Source: Hwanghaeella sp. (GTDB taxonomy: Bacteria > Pseudomonadota > Alphaproteobacteria > UBA8366 > Aestuariispiraceae). Taken from it: DNA of 36,438 nucleotides. The position numbers and the translations under genes were made by a program. Within the stretch, counting starts at the first letter, position 1. Every line of letters begins with the position of its first letter. Below, in pieces: positions 8,480-19,133 of the stretch. The notes under the pieces were generated by a model that did not search any database, was not told where the DNA came from, and saw only the letters and a program-made list of their open reading frames with translations. Location: the NCBI GenBank assembly GCA_028282025.1, contig JANQIT010000353.1, positions 1 through 36,438 on the forward strand, in the 5' to 3' direction.

Positions 8480-9589
8480 ATGACACATTTGGAGCATGGA
8501 CGCGGTATTGGATTGAGTCCGAAAGATTTCGAGGAGCGTGGGGCGGCGGCGCCTTTCACCACCCGAGTGCTTTTCTTTGCGCGGCTGCGCCAGGCTTCCG
8601 ACCGCAGTCTGGAATATCTTGTACCCGGCCTTACCGGCGGCCTGGAGACCTGCATCATCCCGCACGGTAAGATAGGGCAGGCCTTGTCGCTGTCGATCTT
8701 CGACCGCGCGCTGATGGAGGAGCTGGAATACCTCAACCGCGTCAGCCCGGCGAATATCGACGACGCGGCGCAGGCCATCGCCTTGTCCGGCCTGGGCGGG
8801 TCGCGGTTGATGCGCCGCGCCCGGGCGCGCAAGGAAGCGGTGGAAGACCAGCGTCCCGCCATGCAGGGGCGTTTGATCAACGAAGTGCAGAGGACCGCAG
8901 GTCAGCAACTGATCGACCCGGCGCAACTCCGCACCCCGGAAGGCGGCGACGGCCTGAAGCCGCTCCTTTCCGTCGCCGCCGCACAGATTCAGGTTCCCGC
9001 GGAAGCGCTGCTGTCGCAAACCAGCCAATGGGCCGAAGTCCTGCTGCCGGTCGGGTTTCCCGGCGGACCTCCCGATGCACCGTATCGCAGAACGCTGGCG
9101 GAAATGGAACGTTTCGCCGCGGAACTGTCGAAATGGCTGATACCCGAACCGGTCGGGCCGGCGGAGATGGCGCAGCGCATATCCGTCGCCGCGCGCGAAA
9201 CCATAACGGTCGCCAAGGACCATCTTTCGGCGATTGATGGGCTTGCCGGAGATATTGAAGGGGGGCTTCAGGATTGGGACCGAACCTGGGCCCGCCTGAC
9301 AACGGAAATGGAGACCTTGTCGCACATCGTAGATGGGTGGCAACGGCTGGTCGACGCATGGGACAAAGTCGGCCGCATGGACCGCATCGATCAACGGGAG
9401 ATCGTCGAACTCTTCGCACTCTACGCCCCGATTCTGCCGATAGGGCCCGGCGCCAAAAGCCATAATTTCTGGATTAATCTGAAGGAAAACCAGAAACGCT
9501 GGAATTCGATGATCGGGACTCCGGACCTGTTCGCGACCGACGACAAGACGCGTGACAAGCTCTCCGACTTCAAGGTCGAGGCGGCATGA
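8480..9589 (+). CDS. Unrecognised protein, first gene of a two-gene operon
   Basis: The 369-residue product shows no signal peptide, membrane helix or motif I know. It is predicted mainly helical, rich in Ala and Glu, with several tryptophans in its second half (SQWAEVLLPVGFPGG, LQDWDRTWARL, DGWQRLVDAWDKVGRMD). The C-terminal part has a short hydrophobic stretch (LFALYAPILPIGPG) before KSHNFWINLKENQKRWNSM. Its stop overlaps the start of the next gene (ATGA), so the two are translationally coupled and probably act together. The ATG has no clear ribosome binding site. The pair converges on the coiled-coil gene. Confidence 0.8.
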   Translation: MTHLEHGRGIGLSPKDFEERGAAAPFTTRVLFFARLRQASDRSLEYLVPGLTGGLETCIIPHGKIGQALSLSIFDRALMEELEYLNRVSPANIDDAAQAIALSGLGGSRLMRRARARKEAVEDQRPAMQGRLINEVQRTAGQQLIDPAQLRTPEGGDGLKPLLSVAAAQIQVPAEALLSQTSQWAEVLLPVGFPGGPPDAPYRRTLAEMERFAAELSKWLIPEPVGPAEMAQRISVAARETITVAKDHLSAIDGLAGDIEGGLQDWDRTWARLTTEMETLSHIVDGWQRLVDAWDKVGRMDRIDQREIVELFALYAPILPIGPGAKSHNFWINLKENQKRWNSMIGTPDLFATDDKTRDKLSDFKVEAA

Positions 9590-10998
9590 ACAAACAGGAA
9601 GACGCCCGCCAGGCTCTGCTGTCCTTCTTCGAGGCCCTGCCGGAAAAGCAGTTGAAGACCCTCGGCGCGAAGATCGAATTGGACAGGGCGGAAAACCGTT
9701 TCGGACTGCCGCATCAGGCGATCATCTCGCTGATGCGCCCCTATCTGGCCGCCGTACGCGCGCCCCGGGTCTACACGCCCCAACGCATTCTGTGCCTGCC
9801 CTTCGAGGACATGCTGGCCAATTCCGATCCCGGTTACAAACGGCCGGGATTCATCACGCGTAAAAGCATCCAGCCGGTTTGGAACTGGATAACTAAAGAC
9901 CTTATCCCCGGGGAGTTTTCATCCCTGGCCCAGGATTTCGAGTCTGCGCAGAAAGCGGGAGACGAAGAAGAGACGGAGCGGATCGCCAGGAGGATCTGGA
10001 ACCTGTGCGCGGCGGCCATGGCAGAGGCTATGGCGGGAATGGAAGACGACATCCAGGTCCATGACACGCTGGCATCGGCTCTGGGGGGAACCTTTTTCAT
10101 CGAAGAGGCGCAGGAAATCGCCGCCGTCCTTTCCATCGCGGAAAATGTCGAGAGCATGAAAAAGGGATTGCCGCTGAAACCGATCGCGGTCCTGACGCCC
10201 GACGATGTGTCGGTCATCATCCGGCAGTACACGGAAGTCGGGGAGGAGAATCCGGGCAAGGAAATGTTCCTGCTGATGATCGTGATCGGCCGACTTCTAC
10301 AACCTTTCCCTATACTGAGGGTTTTCCGTTCCCTGTCGCGCAAGGGTGACGATGCGGTGATCCGCACAACGGACTTGAGCATCGCGGGCGAAATCGTAAT
10401 CGACGCATTGGAACGCGACGGGGACGCCGTGGTGCGGGTGGCGCACGACCCCGATTCCACGGAAGAAGAGATCGTCCGGAAAGCAACCCGCTTCGCCGCC
10501 GCCTTTAAAGGCATCACGACCGACATCGGCATCCGCCGCGAAGGCGAATGGGGTCAACGCATGTATAAAAGCCGCAACCAGGTATCCGGCGCGGTGGAGG
10601 ACCGGATCCTCAGCGGCGCGAAAGAGATCATCGCCGACGCCCTGTCCGACTGGCAGGGCAGCAGTTCCCATTCGTTGGACGAGTGGCCCGACGAAGACGC
10701 GTTCGCAATGGCCGAACAACGGGCGGACGCGCTTGCCTCTCTATTCCGGATATCGGAGCAACTGGGCGTCCGGGCGAATTGTCAGGTCGCCTTGGACGAG
10801 ATCCGGCGGATGCTGGACAATTACAGCGCCCCCCTTGTCGAAGCCCTGTCGCGCACGCCGGAAGATGAGCATCCCCAGGCGTTTGCAAACCTGGCGGTGG
10901 TGGTGCGTTTGCTGGAACTGGTCGCCAATCCCGACCAGGCCGACCTGCTGCGCCGCCGGGGCCGCGCCGCCCTGCAGCACAAGATGCTGGACTACTGA
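9586..10998 (+). CDS. Unrecognised helical protein, second gene of the operon
   Basis: The 470-residue product is predicted almost entirely alpha-helical. It starts inside the stop of the preceding gene (ATGA overlap). One hydrophobic segment around residues 226-245 (FLLMIVIGRLLQPFPILRVF) could be a buried helix or membrane-associated. Other parts are acidic (EDDIQVHDTLASALGG; DEWPDEDAFAMAEQRAD). I recognise no catalytic motif, nucleotide-binding loop or metal site. The helical repeats suggest a scaffold or protein-interaction role, which is inference only. It ends 32 bases from the convergent coiled-coil gene. Confidence 0.82.
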   Translation: MNKQEDARQALLSFFEALPEKQLKTLGAKIELDRAENRFGLPHQAIISLMRPYLAAVRAPRVYTPQRILCLPFEDMLANSDPGYKRPGFITRKSIQPVWNWITKDLIPGEFSSLAQDFESAQKAGDEEETERIARRIWNLCAAAMAEAMAGMEDDIQVHDTLASALGGTFFIEEAQEIAAVLSIAENVESMKKGLPLKPIAVLTPDDVSVIIRQYTEVGEENPGKEMFLLMIVIGRLLQPFPILRVFRSLSRKGDDAVIRTTDLSIAGEIVIDALERDGDAVVRVAHDPDSTEEEIVRKATRFAAAFKGITTDIGIRREGEWGQRMYKSRNQVSGAVEDRILSGAKEIIADALSDWQGSSSHSLDEWPDEDAFAMAEQRADALASLFRISEQLGVRANCQVALDEIRRMLDNYSAPLVEALSRTPEDEHPQAFANLAVVVRLLELVANPDQADLLRRRGRAALQHKMLDY

Positions 10999-11030
10999 CC
11001 CCGGCAAATCGAGCAACAACCCGAAACAGT

Positions 11031-14000
11031 TTAGCTTTCCGCCGTCCGCCCTGTCGCATGGCACAGCAACACGTACAGTTTGCCCACGTCCGCCGTCATG
11101 AAGGTCGATTGCAGAAGATGCTCCGGATCGTTCCGTTTTGACTCCTCCAACAGCCGGTCGAACTGCTGGACGAAGCGTTCGACATAGTCGCGCAGTTCCT
11201 TGTTCTCCTTGATCCGATCGGCGATCTGCCGCAGCAAGGCGGTCTGCTTGCCGCGCAGCAAGGTCCGGGTGAAAATCGACCGGTCGCCCTTGATATACCG
11301 CCGCCAGTCCGCCTCCGGCACATCGCCTTCGAGCAGGCGGGTCAAATCGATTGAGGTCGAATTGAGATCCTCAATGATGAAACGCGCGGCCTTCACGAAC
11401 TGGTCCCGCCGCAGCCCAAACTCCTCTTTCTCGACCGACGTCCGCGTCTCCCTGACTTTGTCGGATGCATCGACCAGCGCTTTCGCCTGTTTCTCGAACG
11501 TTTCGCCAACCGACCCGGCCCGGTCGGTGGCCGCCTTTACGGCGGCGATCAGCCCCTTGCTGCTGCCGGCGACCTTATCACTGAGCCCGGTCAGCGATTC
11601 CCTGGTTTCCGCCGCCACCGTATTCAAGGTCTTTGTTTCCACATTCAGGGATTTGGCCACCGACTGGATTTGCCGGTTGGCCACATCGCCCGCCGCCGTC
11701 AGGTCCCCGGTTTGTGTCCGCAGCAGCGCGACCAGGGTTTCGATCCGCTTGGCGATCCGATCCGACGCGCCGGTGACGCCGTCGCGTTGTTCCGCAAATG
11801 CATCTCCCAAGAGCTTCGCCGCCTGGGTCGCCGACTCCGCCGCGCCGGTCATTTCCGTCGCCTGATCCTGCAATTGGCGGCGGTGGTCGTCGATCTGCAT
11901 ACCTGCCTTCACGGAGGCGCTGGTCAGCTTTTCGGCCTCCAGACCCAGCTTCTCGGTCAAACTGTCGAAATGGGCGACAGCCGCGCCCAGCGCTTTGTCG
12001 AAACCTTCGGATTCGGTTGTGAAGGTCGTCCCCGCCTCCACAATCCGGTCCCGAACGGTGTCCGCGGCCACCAGGATCGCCGAAACCTGTTCCGACAGCA
12101 CCTCCCGAATCGCAGTGACGCGTTCCTCGGCGGTTTTGGACGCTTCGGCCATGGTCGCGGTCTGGCCCGCCAGGCTGGACTCCGCCTGGGCCGCATTCTC
12201 GGCCAGTTGCCGGGTCAGAACGCCCAGGGCGTCCGCATCGGCGCGCAGCGCCTCCCGGATCTTGATCACATCGCCCTGCGCCAGATCCGCCGCCTTGCCC
12301 AGCGCCTCGGTTCCCTGTCCCAGTGTTTCCTGCGCGGCCTGGATCTGCCGGGCCGCCTTGTCGGTGACGGTCTGCAGGGAGCCGCTGTGCTTTTCCAGGG
12401 ACGCTCCAATACTTTCCGTCCGTTCCTGGACCCAGTCGGCGGCGGCGCGCAGATCGGCGCTCTGCCGCCGCAGCATTTCCGCCATCTCCCGGCCCTGTTC
12501 GACGGCCGGGTCGAAAGCACCGGTCACGGACTCCGCCCCTTCGGCGAGCGACTCCCGCAGGGACTTGGTCCGCGCAGCCAGCAGGGAATCGATTTCGGCG
12601 GCCTGCTGCACGCTCCGATCCGCGGATGCACTCAACAGATCGGCCTGTTTCTGCATCAGGGTCCGCATGGTCTCGACGCGCTCGGCCGCCGCATCGGTGG
12701 CCCGCGACAGGCCCTTGGTCTGTTCGTCCAGCGCGGCGCCTATTTCGACGAACCTGCCGGCCGCCGCCTCGGAAGCGTCGGTCAGGACGCGGCCCTGGCT
12801 TTCCGCCGCGCTGCGCACCAATCCGGTCTGCGTCGCCACCGCCGTCGCCGCCTCGGCAAGCTCTTCCACCTGGCGTTGGATATTGCTGCGGATCTCCTCC
12901 GACTGCCCTTGGGTGCGGTCCGCGGCTTCCAGCAGAACAGCCGCCTGTTCCTTGACCTGCCCCAGCAGCAGCTCGACGGTCGCGCCATTGCGCGCCACCG
13001 CCGCGTTCATCGCCTTTTCGGCGCCGTCGATATCGGCGGCCATGGCGTCGGCGAAGCGCGCGGCCTTGCCGCCCAGATCCTCGCCCATCCGTTCCAGACG
13101 CCCGCGGGTGTTTTCCAGCAATTCCGCTTGCCCGGTTTCGGCGGCGCTGAGGGCGGCGGCGATGGCCCCGGTCAGGATCTTACCCTGCCGGTCCAACAGA
13201 TCGGTCATCTGGGCGACCCGGACGCCGGTTTCCTCGGTGAAGTGGCGGAACGCATCTTTTTCCGTGTCCAGCCCCGCATTCAGCCCCTGAATGGTTCTGC
13301 CGGTCTGGTCGTCCAGCAGGGTCAGCAACCCTTCGATACGGGAGGCGGCCTGACCGGCGAACTCTTCGAAGCTCTGCGACTGGGTTTCCACACCGTCTTT
13401 CAGTTTGCCGACGGCGTCGCCGATCCGCGTGTCGACAGCCGCCATGGCCTTGGACAGCCGCGTTTCGGTTTGCGCCGCAGCCTGACTGAGCGTGCCCGCA
13501 TGGTCCGCGACGCTTTCGCTCATCCGCCCGGCCTGCTCGCTAACGGTCTCCACCAGATCAGAGGTGGCGGCGATGCTCGCGGCCTTGGACTGCGTCACGA
13601 AATCTTCGAAAGCGGCGACATGCCGGTCCAGATTGTTCTTCAGTTCCGCGGTCAGCATCTCGGCCCGCGCCGCCAGCCGGGCGTCCACGTCCGCGACCAG
13701 CCGCTCCGCTTCCGCCCCCAGCGCCTCCAGGCGTTCCTGTTGCCGCTCGAAGGTGGCGTCCAGATGCTCTCCCGTCTTCGCGGTCCCTTCGCGCAGCCGG
13801 TCGGACAGGCCGTCGATACGCCGGTCCGTCCGTTCGGCGAAGGTTTCGAACCCCTCGACCTGCCGGCGGTAGGCTTCGTCGATTTCGCGCACCGTGTCCT
13901 GGGCCTGCGCGCGCACCGCGTCGGAAAGGGCCGACAGTTTTTCAGAAGCCGCGTCGCCCGCCTTCGCCAGGGTTTCGCCGCCGTTGGCCAGGATCTCCGA

Positions 14001-14834
14001 CACCTGTCGCACGCGGCCTTGCGCGGCATCCGCCGCCGCATCGACTTCGTCACGGTAGGCGCGGATCCGCGCACCCACCTCGTCGACCCGGCCCGCCATG
14101 CCGTCCGCAGCGGCCAGCATGCCGTCGGCCTCCGCGCGCAGAGTGTCGCCCAGCCCTTCGCCGCGCTCCAGGGCCAGATCGAAAGCGTCGGCCAGGGCTT
14201 GGGTCTGGTTTTCCACCGAGTCGCGGATCGTCCGCTGCTGTTCCTCCAGGCGCTCGACCAGGGCGGCGAGTTTTCCGGATTCCTCCGAAAGAATGTTCTT
14301 CAGGGCCCCGCTTTGCCGCGACGCATCGCCGGACCGCGCTTCCAGCGCTTCAAGCTGCTCCTTCAGCCCCTCGGTCAGAGCCGCGACCTGGTTGACGCTT
14401 TCCTCGCTGGCGGCGCTGAGGTCGCGGGCCTGTTGCCGCAGCGCATCCGAAACGATCTTGACCCGCGCCTCGGCTTCCTCCGCCGGATAGGCGAGCAAGG
14501 CCAACTGACGCCGCAGCACGTCCGTATGGTGGCGCACATCGTGACCCCGCCGGATATAGATCGCGGTCAGCCACAGGAAGGCGAGCGGGGTGAAGACCCC
14601 GGCCACCATGCCCGCCAGTTCGTGCGGCAGCAGCGCCGGCAGCAGGGACCAGCCGATCATCGTGTCGACATACCATCCGCACAGGCCCAGCCAGGCGGCG
14701 CTGATCGCGGCCGAGACACCTCCGGTCCACAGCCCGACACGCCGCGCGCGGCGCACGCCCTCCTGAATCGCTTCCGGCGTCGGTGCGCCGGGACGGGATT
14801 CCGGTTTCGGAAACTGGGTGATTTCGGCGGCCAT
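11031..14834 (-). CDS. Giant inner-membrane coiled-coil protein (TipN-like architecture)
   Basis: The start is ATG 14834 with GTGTGGGAACA upstream, giving 1,267 residues. An upstream in-frame reading to 15008 looks non-coding. A short N-terminal tail (1-33) is followed by two hydrophobic helices (about 34-54 and 72-94). The rest, more than 1,100 residues, is predicted coiled coil rich in Ala, Glu, Gln, Asp and Leu, with loose repeats of roughly 26 residues of the form xxLxxQxxxLxxAADxAxxRI. A distinct C-terminal domain (about 1,120-1,267) holds [19 protein letters not shown] and [18 protein letters not shown]. Two membrane helices plus a long cytoplasmic coiled coil is also the layout of the Caulobacter polarity factor TipN; homology is not shown. 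No MCP signalling hairpin motif is evident. Confidence 0.88.
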   Translation of the reverse strand: MAAEITQFPKPESRPGAPTPEAIQEGVRRARRVGLWTGGVSAAISAAWLGLCGWYVDTMIGWSLLPALLPHELAGMVAGVFTPLAFLWLTAIYIRRGHDVRHHTDVLRRQLALLAYPAEEAEARVKIVSDALRQQARDLSAASEESVNQVAALTEGLKEQLEALEARSGDASRQSGALKNILSEESGKLAALVERLEEQQRTIRDSVENQTQALADAFDLALERGEGLGDTLRAEADGMLAAADGMAGRVDEVGARIRAYRDEVDAAADAAQGRVRQVSEILANGGETLAKAGDAASEKLSALSDAVRAQAQDTVREIDEAYRRQVEGFETFAERTDRRIDGLSDRLREGTAKTGEHLDATFERQQERLEALGAEAERLVADVDARLAARAEMLTAELKNNLDRHVAAFEDFVTQSKAASIAATSDLVETVSEQAGRMSESVADHAGTLSQAAAQTETRLSKAMAAVDTRIGDAVGKLKDGVETQSQSFEEFAGQAASRIEGLLTLLDDQTGRTIQGLNAGLDTEKDAFRHFTEETGVRVAQMTDLLDRQGKILTGAIAAALSAAETGQAELLENTRGRLERMGEDLGGKAARFADAMAADIDGAEKAMNAAVARNGATVELLLGQVKEQAAVLLEAADRTQGQSEEIRSNIQRQVEELAEAATAVATQTGLVRSAAESQGRVLTDASEAAAGRFVEIGAALDEQTKGLSRATDAAAERVETMRTLMQKQADLLSASADRSVQQAAEIDSLLAARTKSLRESLAEGAESVTGAFDPAVEQGREMAEMLRRQSADLRAAADWVQERTESIGASLEKHSGSLQTVTDKAARQIQAAQETLGQGTEALGKAADLAQGDVIKIREALRADADALGVLTRQLAENAAQAESSLAGQTATMAEASKTAEERVTAIREVLSEQVSAILVAADTVRDRIVEAGTTFTTESEGFDKALGAAVAHFDSLTEKLGLEAEKLTSASVKAGMQIDDHRRQLQDQATEMTGAAESATQAAKLLGDAFAEQRDGVTGASDRIAKRIETLVALLRTQTGDLTAAGDVANRQIQSVAKSLNVETKTLNTVAAETRESLTGLSDKVAGSSKGLIAAVKAATDRAGSVGETFEKQAKALVDASDKVRETRTSVEKEEFGLRRDQFVKAARFIIEDLNSTSIDLTRLLEGDVPEADWRRYIKGDRSIFTRTLLRGKQTALLRQIADRIKENKELRDYVERFVQQFDRLLEESKRNDPEHLLQSTFMTADVGKLYVLLCHATGRTAES

Positions 14835-15045
14835 TGGGCTGTTCCCACACGGTTCTTGTAGAGAATCCAAGCTACGCCGATCCGGCGTCGGTTTCAAAGG
14901 AAGCCGGTTTAGAGCCGAGCCTTCAGACGCTTGGCGCGCATCGTCCACGGCGATATGGTGCGCCGCCCGCGCAACCGATTCGGTTCCGGTTTGTCGTTCC
15001 TCCGTCAACCGCGGCCCGGCCGCCGCTCGTCAGGGAAGCCCCAAC

Positions 15046-15696
15046 ATGCCCACACATCCCGACTTTCCGAACCTGGTCGTGCTGGACCACCCGCTTATCC
15101 AGCACAAGCTGACCTGGATGCGGCGCAAGGATACGCCGACATCGATGTTCCGGGATCTGTTGCGCGAAATCTCGCTGCTGATGGGCTACGAGATCACCCG
15201 CGAGGTGCCGCTGACCAGCGAAAAGATCGAAACCCCCGTCGCGCCGATGTCGGCCCCCGTCCTGGCGGGTCGCAAGGCGGCCATCGTCTCCGTCCTGCGG
15301 GCCGGGCTGGGGATGGTCGAAGGGCTGCGGGAATTGATGCCGGGCGCGCGGGAGGGTCAGATCGGCCTTTACCGCGACCCTGAAACAAAGCGCCCGGTCG
15401 AGTATTTCGTGAAACTGCCGGTGACCGGCGGACGGCTGTTCGTTCTCTGCGATCCGATGTTGGCGACCGGGCATTCGGCGGCCTATGCGGTGGAGGTTCT
15501 GAAACGCAACGGGGTGGAGGATCAAAATATCCGCTTCATGGCGCTGGTCGCCGCGCCCGAGGGCGTGCAGGTCATGCTGGAACAGCACCCTTCGGTGAAG
15601 ATCTTTACCGCCTCCCTGGACGAGAAGCTGGACGAACGCGCCTATATCGTGCCCGGCCTGGGCGATGCGGGCGACCGGATCTTCGGCACGAAGTGA
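15046..15696 (+). CDS. upp: Uracil phosphoribosyltransferase
   Basis: The 216-residue enzyme converts uracil and PRPP to UMP in pyrimidine salvage. It has the conserved [19 protein letters not shown] start, [32 protein letters not shown], the PRPP-binding [11 protein letters not shown] and the C-terminal [17 protein letters not shown]. The start at 15046 has a CAGGGAAG ribosome binding site; longer in-frame readings extend into sequence that also serves as the control region of the divergent coiled-coil gene. A terminator follows within 30 bases. Confidence 0.96.
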   Translation: MPTHPDFPNLVVLDHPLIQHKLTWMRRKDTPTSMFRDLLREISLLMGYEITREVPLTSEKIETPVAPMSAPVLAGRKAAIVSVLRAGLGMVEGLRELMPGAREGQIGLYRDPETKRPVEYFVKLPVTGGRLFVLCDPMLATGHSAAYAVEVLKRNGVEDQNIRFMALVAAPEGVQVMLEQHPSVKIFTASLDEKLDERAYIVPGLGDAGDRIFGTK

Positions 15697-15719
15697 CCGG
15701 CCGGCCATTCGAACGGCCG

Positions 15720-15750
15720 CCGCTTCAAGCTTGCGTGAAGCGGTCTTTCC
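15720..15750 (+). terminator. Rho-independent terminator after upp
   Basis: CCGCTTCA (15720-15727) pairs perfectly with TGAAGCGG (15736-15743) around an 8-nt loop, followed by TCTTTCC. It lies about 24 bases after the upp stop. Confidence 0.7.
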
Positions 15751-15813
15751 GCCACGCGATGCGGTGATACATTGTATTCTAATATGTAAACCGCACCGTC
15801 CGGAGGCCGCCAA

Positions 15814-16584
15814 ATGACCTATATCTCACGACGTAACGTACTGAAAAGCGCGGCGGCGGGCCTGCCGCTGACGGCTGTTCTGGCGGACCCGCTGTTGGCC
15901 CAGGCCGTGGCCGCGGGCCTGCAGGATGTCACGATCGACACCCAGGGCGGCAAGCCGGTCAAAGCGTCGCTGGCCCTGCCCGACGCGGGCCCGGCCCCGG
16001 CGGTCGTGCTGGTTCACGAATGGTGGGGATTGAACGACCAGATCAAGTCGGTCGCCGCGGAACTGGCGAAGCTGGGCTATGCCGCCCTTGCGGTCGATCT
16101 GATGGACGGCGACGTGGCCACCACGCGCGACGGGGCCCGCGCCCAGATGCAGGCGGTGAAACCCGCCGAAGCCACCGATACCATGAAAAGCTGGATCGAC
16201 TGGATGCGGGCGCACGAGGCGACGACCGACAAGGTCGGCACCGTCGGCTGGTGCTTCGGCGGCGGCTGGTCGCTGAACGGGTCCATCGCCACGCCGGTGG
16301 ACGCAACGGTGGTCTACTACGGCCGGGTCAACCGCACGGCGGAAGACCTGAAAGCCCTGCGAGGCCCGGTCCAGGGGCATTTCGCCACCCAGGACAAATT
16401 CATCGACAGGAAGATGGTGAACGGTTTCGAAAGCGCCATGGCGGAAGCCGGCAAGCCGCTGACCGTGCATTGGTACGAGGCCGATCACGCCTTTGCCAAT
16501 CCCACCGGCGCGCGCTATGACGAAGGCGATGCGAAGCTGTCCTGGGAACGGACGACCGCCTTTTTCAAACAGCATCTGGGCTGA
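15814..16584 (+). CDS. Tat-exported dienelactone-hydrolase-family protein
   Basis: The 256-residue protein begins with a twin-arginine signal (SRRNVLKSAAAG, cleavage probably near residue 30, LLAQA). The mature part is a dienelactone-hydrolase alpha/beta fold: HEWWGL (Glu69), the nucleophile elbow GWCFGGGW with Cys147, Asp194 in ATQDKF and His225 in EADHAFANP. Members cleave dienelactones or related esters; a periplasmic location makes the substrate uncertain. The catalytic set is complete. A separate terminator precedes it, so it has its own promoter. Confidence 0.9.
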   Translation: MTYISRRNVLKSAAAGLPLTAVLADPLLAQAVAAGLQDVTIDTQGGKPVKASLALPDAGPAPAVVLVHEWWGLNDQIKSVAAELAKLGYAALAVDLMDGDVATTRDGARAQMQAVKPAEATDTMKSWIDWMRAHEATTDKVGTVGWCFGGGWSLNGSIATPVDATVVYYGRVNRTAEDLKALRGPVQGHFATQDKFIDRKMVNGFESAMAEAGKPLTVHWYEADHAFANPTGARYDEGDAKLSWERTTAFFKQHLG

Positions 16585-16666
16585 TCCCGGCGGGGCCGGA
16601 CCTGCGGCCCGCTGACAAGGGCGTCTTCCACCGGGCCGGCGGGTCTGCCGTTCGGAAAGGACGCCC

Positions 16667-17179
16667 ATGCGGCGCTGGATTTTAATCGGTTTCGGACTGA
16701 TCTGCGCCGCGGTGCTGACCCAGGTGCCGACTTTCCATCAGCAATATCTGCAACGCCTGGGCGGTCATGTCGACGAACTGGCGCGCCAGGTGGCCGCGCT
16801 GGACGAGCGCGCGGCGAAGGTCGGTACCGACCGCTACGGCTATATCCGGGATTTCGTCGGCAATCAGAACGCGACGGTTCAGCTTGAAGGGCGTCACCTG
16901 CTGGACATGGTGACCCGCCACGTGGTGCTGAGCAATTCGCTGAATCGGCTCACCGAAATGCCGATGCTTTATGTCGGCGCCGCCCTGGCGGTGGAGGCGG
17001 ACCCCGCCATCGCGCTCGGCGCCCTGGAGAATTTCCGGCCCGCCGTTCCGCTGACGATCCATGGCGTGGGCTATGGCGTCGCCGGTTTCTTCCTGGGCTT
17101 CTTCGGCCTGATGATCCTGTTCAGCCTGTTCACCTGGCAACGCGTGCCGGTCCCCGAAGAGGAAGCGCGGGAGCGATAA
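16667..17179 (+). CDS. DUF2937-family membrane protein
   Basis: The 170-residue protein has an N-terminal hydrophobic helix (about 4-20), then FHQQYLQRLGGHVDELARQVA, the conserved start of DUF2937 proteins, and a C-terminal membrane helix (about 135-158, rich in Gly and Phe). The loop between, about 110 residues, probably lies in the periplasm. No function is known to me. The ribosome binding site GGAAAGGA is good. It lies 82 bases after the hydrolase gene and converges on cobT, with a GCGGC/GCCGC hairpin between the two stops. Confidence 0.82.
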   Translation: MRRWILIGFGLICAAVLTQVPTFHQQYLQRLGGHVDELARQVAALDERAAKVGTDRYGYIRDFVGNQNATVQLEGRHLLDMVTRHVVLSNSLNRLTEMPMLYVGAALAVEADPAIALGALENFRPAVPLTIHGVGYGVAGFFLGFFGLMILFSLFTWQRVPVPEEEARER

Positions 17180-17201
17180 GCGGCCGACAGCCGCGTGCGG
17201 C

Positions 17202-19088
17202 TTAACCCGCCCGGCGGGTCTTGGTCTTGCGGCGGCCGGCGGGGAGTTGGGTTTCGTCGTCGAACAGGTCGGCGAGCTGCTCCATCATGGTGCCGCCCAG
17301 CTGTTCCGCATCGACGATGGTGACTGCGCGCCGGTAATAGCGGGTCACGTCGTGGCCGATGCCGATCGCCACCAGTTCGACGGGGCTTTCGGTTTCGATA
17401 TATTCGATGACGTCGCGCAGGTGGCGTTCCAGGTAGTTCCCCGGATTCACCGACAGGGTCGAATCATCGACCGGCGCGCCGTCGGAAATCACCATCAGGA
17501 TGCGGCGCTCTTCCGGCCGGCCCAGCAGGCGTTGATAGGCCCACATCAGCGCTTCGCCGTCGATATTTTCCTTCAGCAGACCTTCGCGCAGCATCAGGCC
17601 GAGATTCTTGCGGCCCCGGCGATAGGGCAGGTCCGCGCCCTTATAGACGATATGCCGCAGATCGTTGAGGCGGCCGGGATTGCCGGGCTTGCCGTCGGCA
17701 ATCCAGGCTTCGCGCGCCTGCCCGCCCTTCCAGGCCCGGGTGGTGAAGCCCAGGATTTCCACCTTCACCGCGCAACGTTCCAAGGTGCGGGCCAGGATGT
17801 CCGCGCTCATCGCCGCGATGGAGATCGGCCGCCCGCGCATCGAACCGGAATTATCGATCAGCAGGGTCACGACCGTGTCGCGGAAATCCGTCTCGCTTTC
17901 CATCTTAAAGCTGAGCGGGTGGGTCGGGTTGGTGACCACCCGGCTGAGACGCCCGGTATCCAGCAGACCTTCTTCCAGATCGAAATTCCAGGAGCGCTGC
18001 TGCCGCGCCATCAGGCGGCGCTGCAAACGGTTGGCGAGTTTACCGATGATCCCCTGCAGATGCGTCAGCTGCTGGTCCAGCATGGTGCGCAGGCGCGTCA
18101 GTTCCTCGCTGTCGCAAAGCTCCTCTGCGCCGACGATCTCATCGTAACCGGAGGTGAAAGCGCTATAGAAATCTTCCTTGGGCAAATTGCTGAGGTCGTG
18201 TTCCGGCCGCCAGCGCTTGCCCATGTCGCCCGGGTCCTCGCTGCCGGAGGCGGGCATCATCTCGCCGTCCATCTCCTCTTCCATCATGTCGGAGATATCA
18301 TCGCCCTCACCCTCCATGTCGGAGGCTTCCGAGGTAGACTGGCTGGCGCTTTCCTGGTCAGCGCTGCCTTCGCCCTCGTCCTCGCCGCGGACCTGATCCT
18401 CGTCCATGGCGTCGTCTTCTTCGCCGGTATCCTCGCCGGCATCCGTCTGTTCATCGAATTCGATATCGACGTCCATCATCTGGATCAGACGGCGGGCCAC
18501 ATCGGCATAGGCCTGCTGGTCGGCGACCTTGTCCGACAATTCGTCCATGATCTCGGCGATCTGCGGTCGAATGTGCGGTTCCCACAGTTCGAACACCCGT
18601 TGAGCCGACGGCGGCGGCGCTTCGCCTGTCAGATGTTCGCGGGCCAGCAGGCGCACCACTTCCGGCATCGCCGCTTCGGTCCGGTCGTTGATCCGGTGGA
18701 AGCCGAGGCGGTGGTAATGTTCTTCCAGCGCCGCGGCCATATTGTTCCGCAGACCGACCATATGCCGGCCGCCGACCGCTTCGACCCTGGCGTCCTCCAG
18801 CGCGTTGAACAGCATCGGCGCGACATCGCCGCCCGGCATGTTCCGGACATGAAGGCCCGCGTCGTGGTGCTTCTGGCGCACCGCCAGCGCGTCTCCTTCG
18901 CCCCGGCAGCGCGCGACCTCTTCCGCCGTCAGCGCCCGGCTGGGCGCCGGCAGACGAACCCGGTCACCGGCCATGACGGCGGCGTCGGTGCCGTAGACCA
19001 CTTCGGCTTCGTGCATATCCGACACGGCGCGGAAAGCGGACGCATTGGCGCGCTTGAACTCTTCGAGGATTTCCGTCTGGTCGGACAT
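17202..19088 (-). CDS. cobT: Aerobic cobaltochelatase subunit CobT
   Basis: The 628-residue protein matches the usual CobT length. With CobN and CobS it inserts cobalt into hydrogenobyrinic acid a,c-diamide in the aerobic B12 pathway. Its N-terminal half is helical, followed by a long acidic linker (about residues 210-290, many Asp and Glu). A C-terminal von Willebrand A domain carries the MIDAS motif DNSGSMRG (Asp near residue 411), [12 protein letters not shown] and [11 protein letters not shown]. It lies 45 bases after cobS on the same strand. CobN is not in the window. Confidence 0.96.
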   Translation of the reverse strand: MSDQTEILEEFKRANASAFRAVSDMHEAEVVYGTDAAVMAGDRVRLPAPSRALTAEEVARCRGEGDALAVRQKHHDAGLHVRNMPGGDVAPMLFNALEDARVEAVGGRHMVGLRNNMAAALEEHYHRLGFHRINDRTEAAMPEVVRLLAREHLTGEAPPPSAQRVFELWEPHIRPQIAEIMDELSDKVADQQAYADVARRLIQMMDVDIEFDEQTDAGEDTGEEDDAMDEDQVRGEDEGEGSADQESASQSTSEASDMEGEGDDISDMMEEEMDGEMMPASGSEDPGDMGKRWRPEHDLSNLPKEDFYSAFTSGYDEIVGAEELCDSEELTRLRTMLDQQLTHLQGIIGKLANRLQRRLMARQQRSWNFDLEEGLLDTGRLSRVVTNPTHPLSFKMESETDFRDTVVTLLIDNSGSMRGRPISIAAMSADILARTLERCAVKVEILGFTTRAWKGGQAREAWIADGKPGNPGRLNDLRHIVYKGADLPYRRGRKNLGLMLREGLLKENIDGEALMWAYQRLLGRPEERRILMVISDGAPVDDSTLSVNPGNYLERHLRDVIEYIETESPVELVAIGIGHDVTRYYRRAVTIVDAEQLGGTMMEQLADLFDDETQLPAGRRKTKTRRAG

Positions 19089-19133
19089 GTTTGTTCTTTT
19101 TCCCGCCGGCGGACGCCGGGTGCGAAAGCCGGT

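Noticed and set aside
11670-14861. A 1,063-codon rightward open frame opposite the coiled-coil gene
   Set aside because: It is a mirror of the GC-rich leftward gene. Its translation is rich in Arg, Gly, Gln and His without domain features, while the leftward frame has clear membrane helices and coiled coil.
14874-14888. Inverted repeat ACGCCG-atc-CGGCGT between the coiled-coil gene and upp
   Set aside because: It is short and GC-rich, of a kind expected by chance in this genome, with no promoter boxes placed around it.
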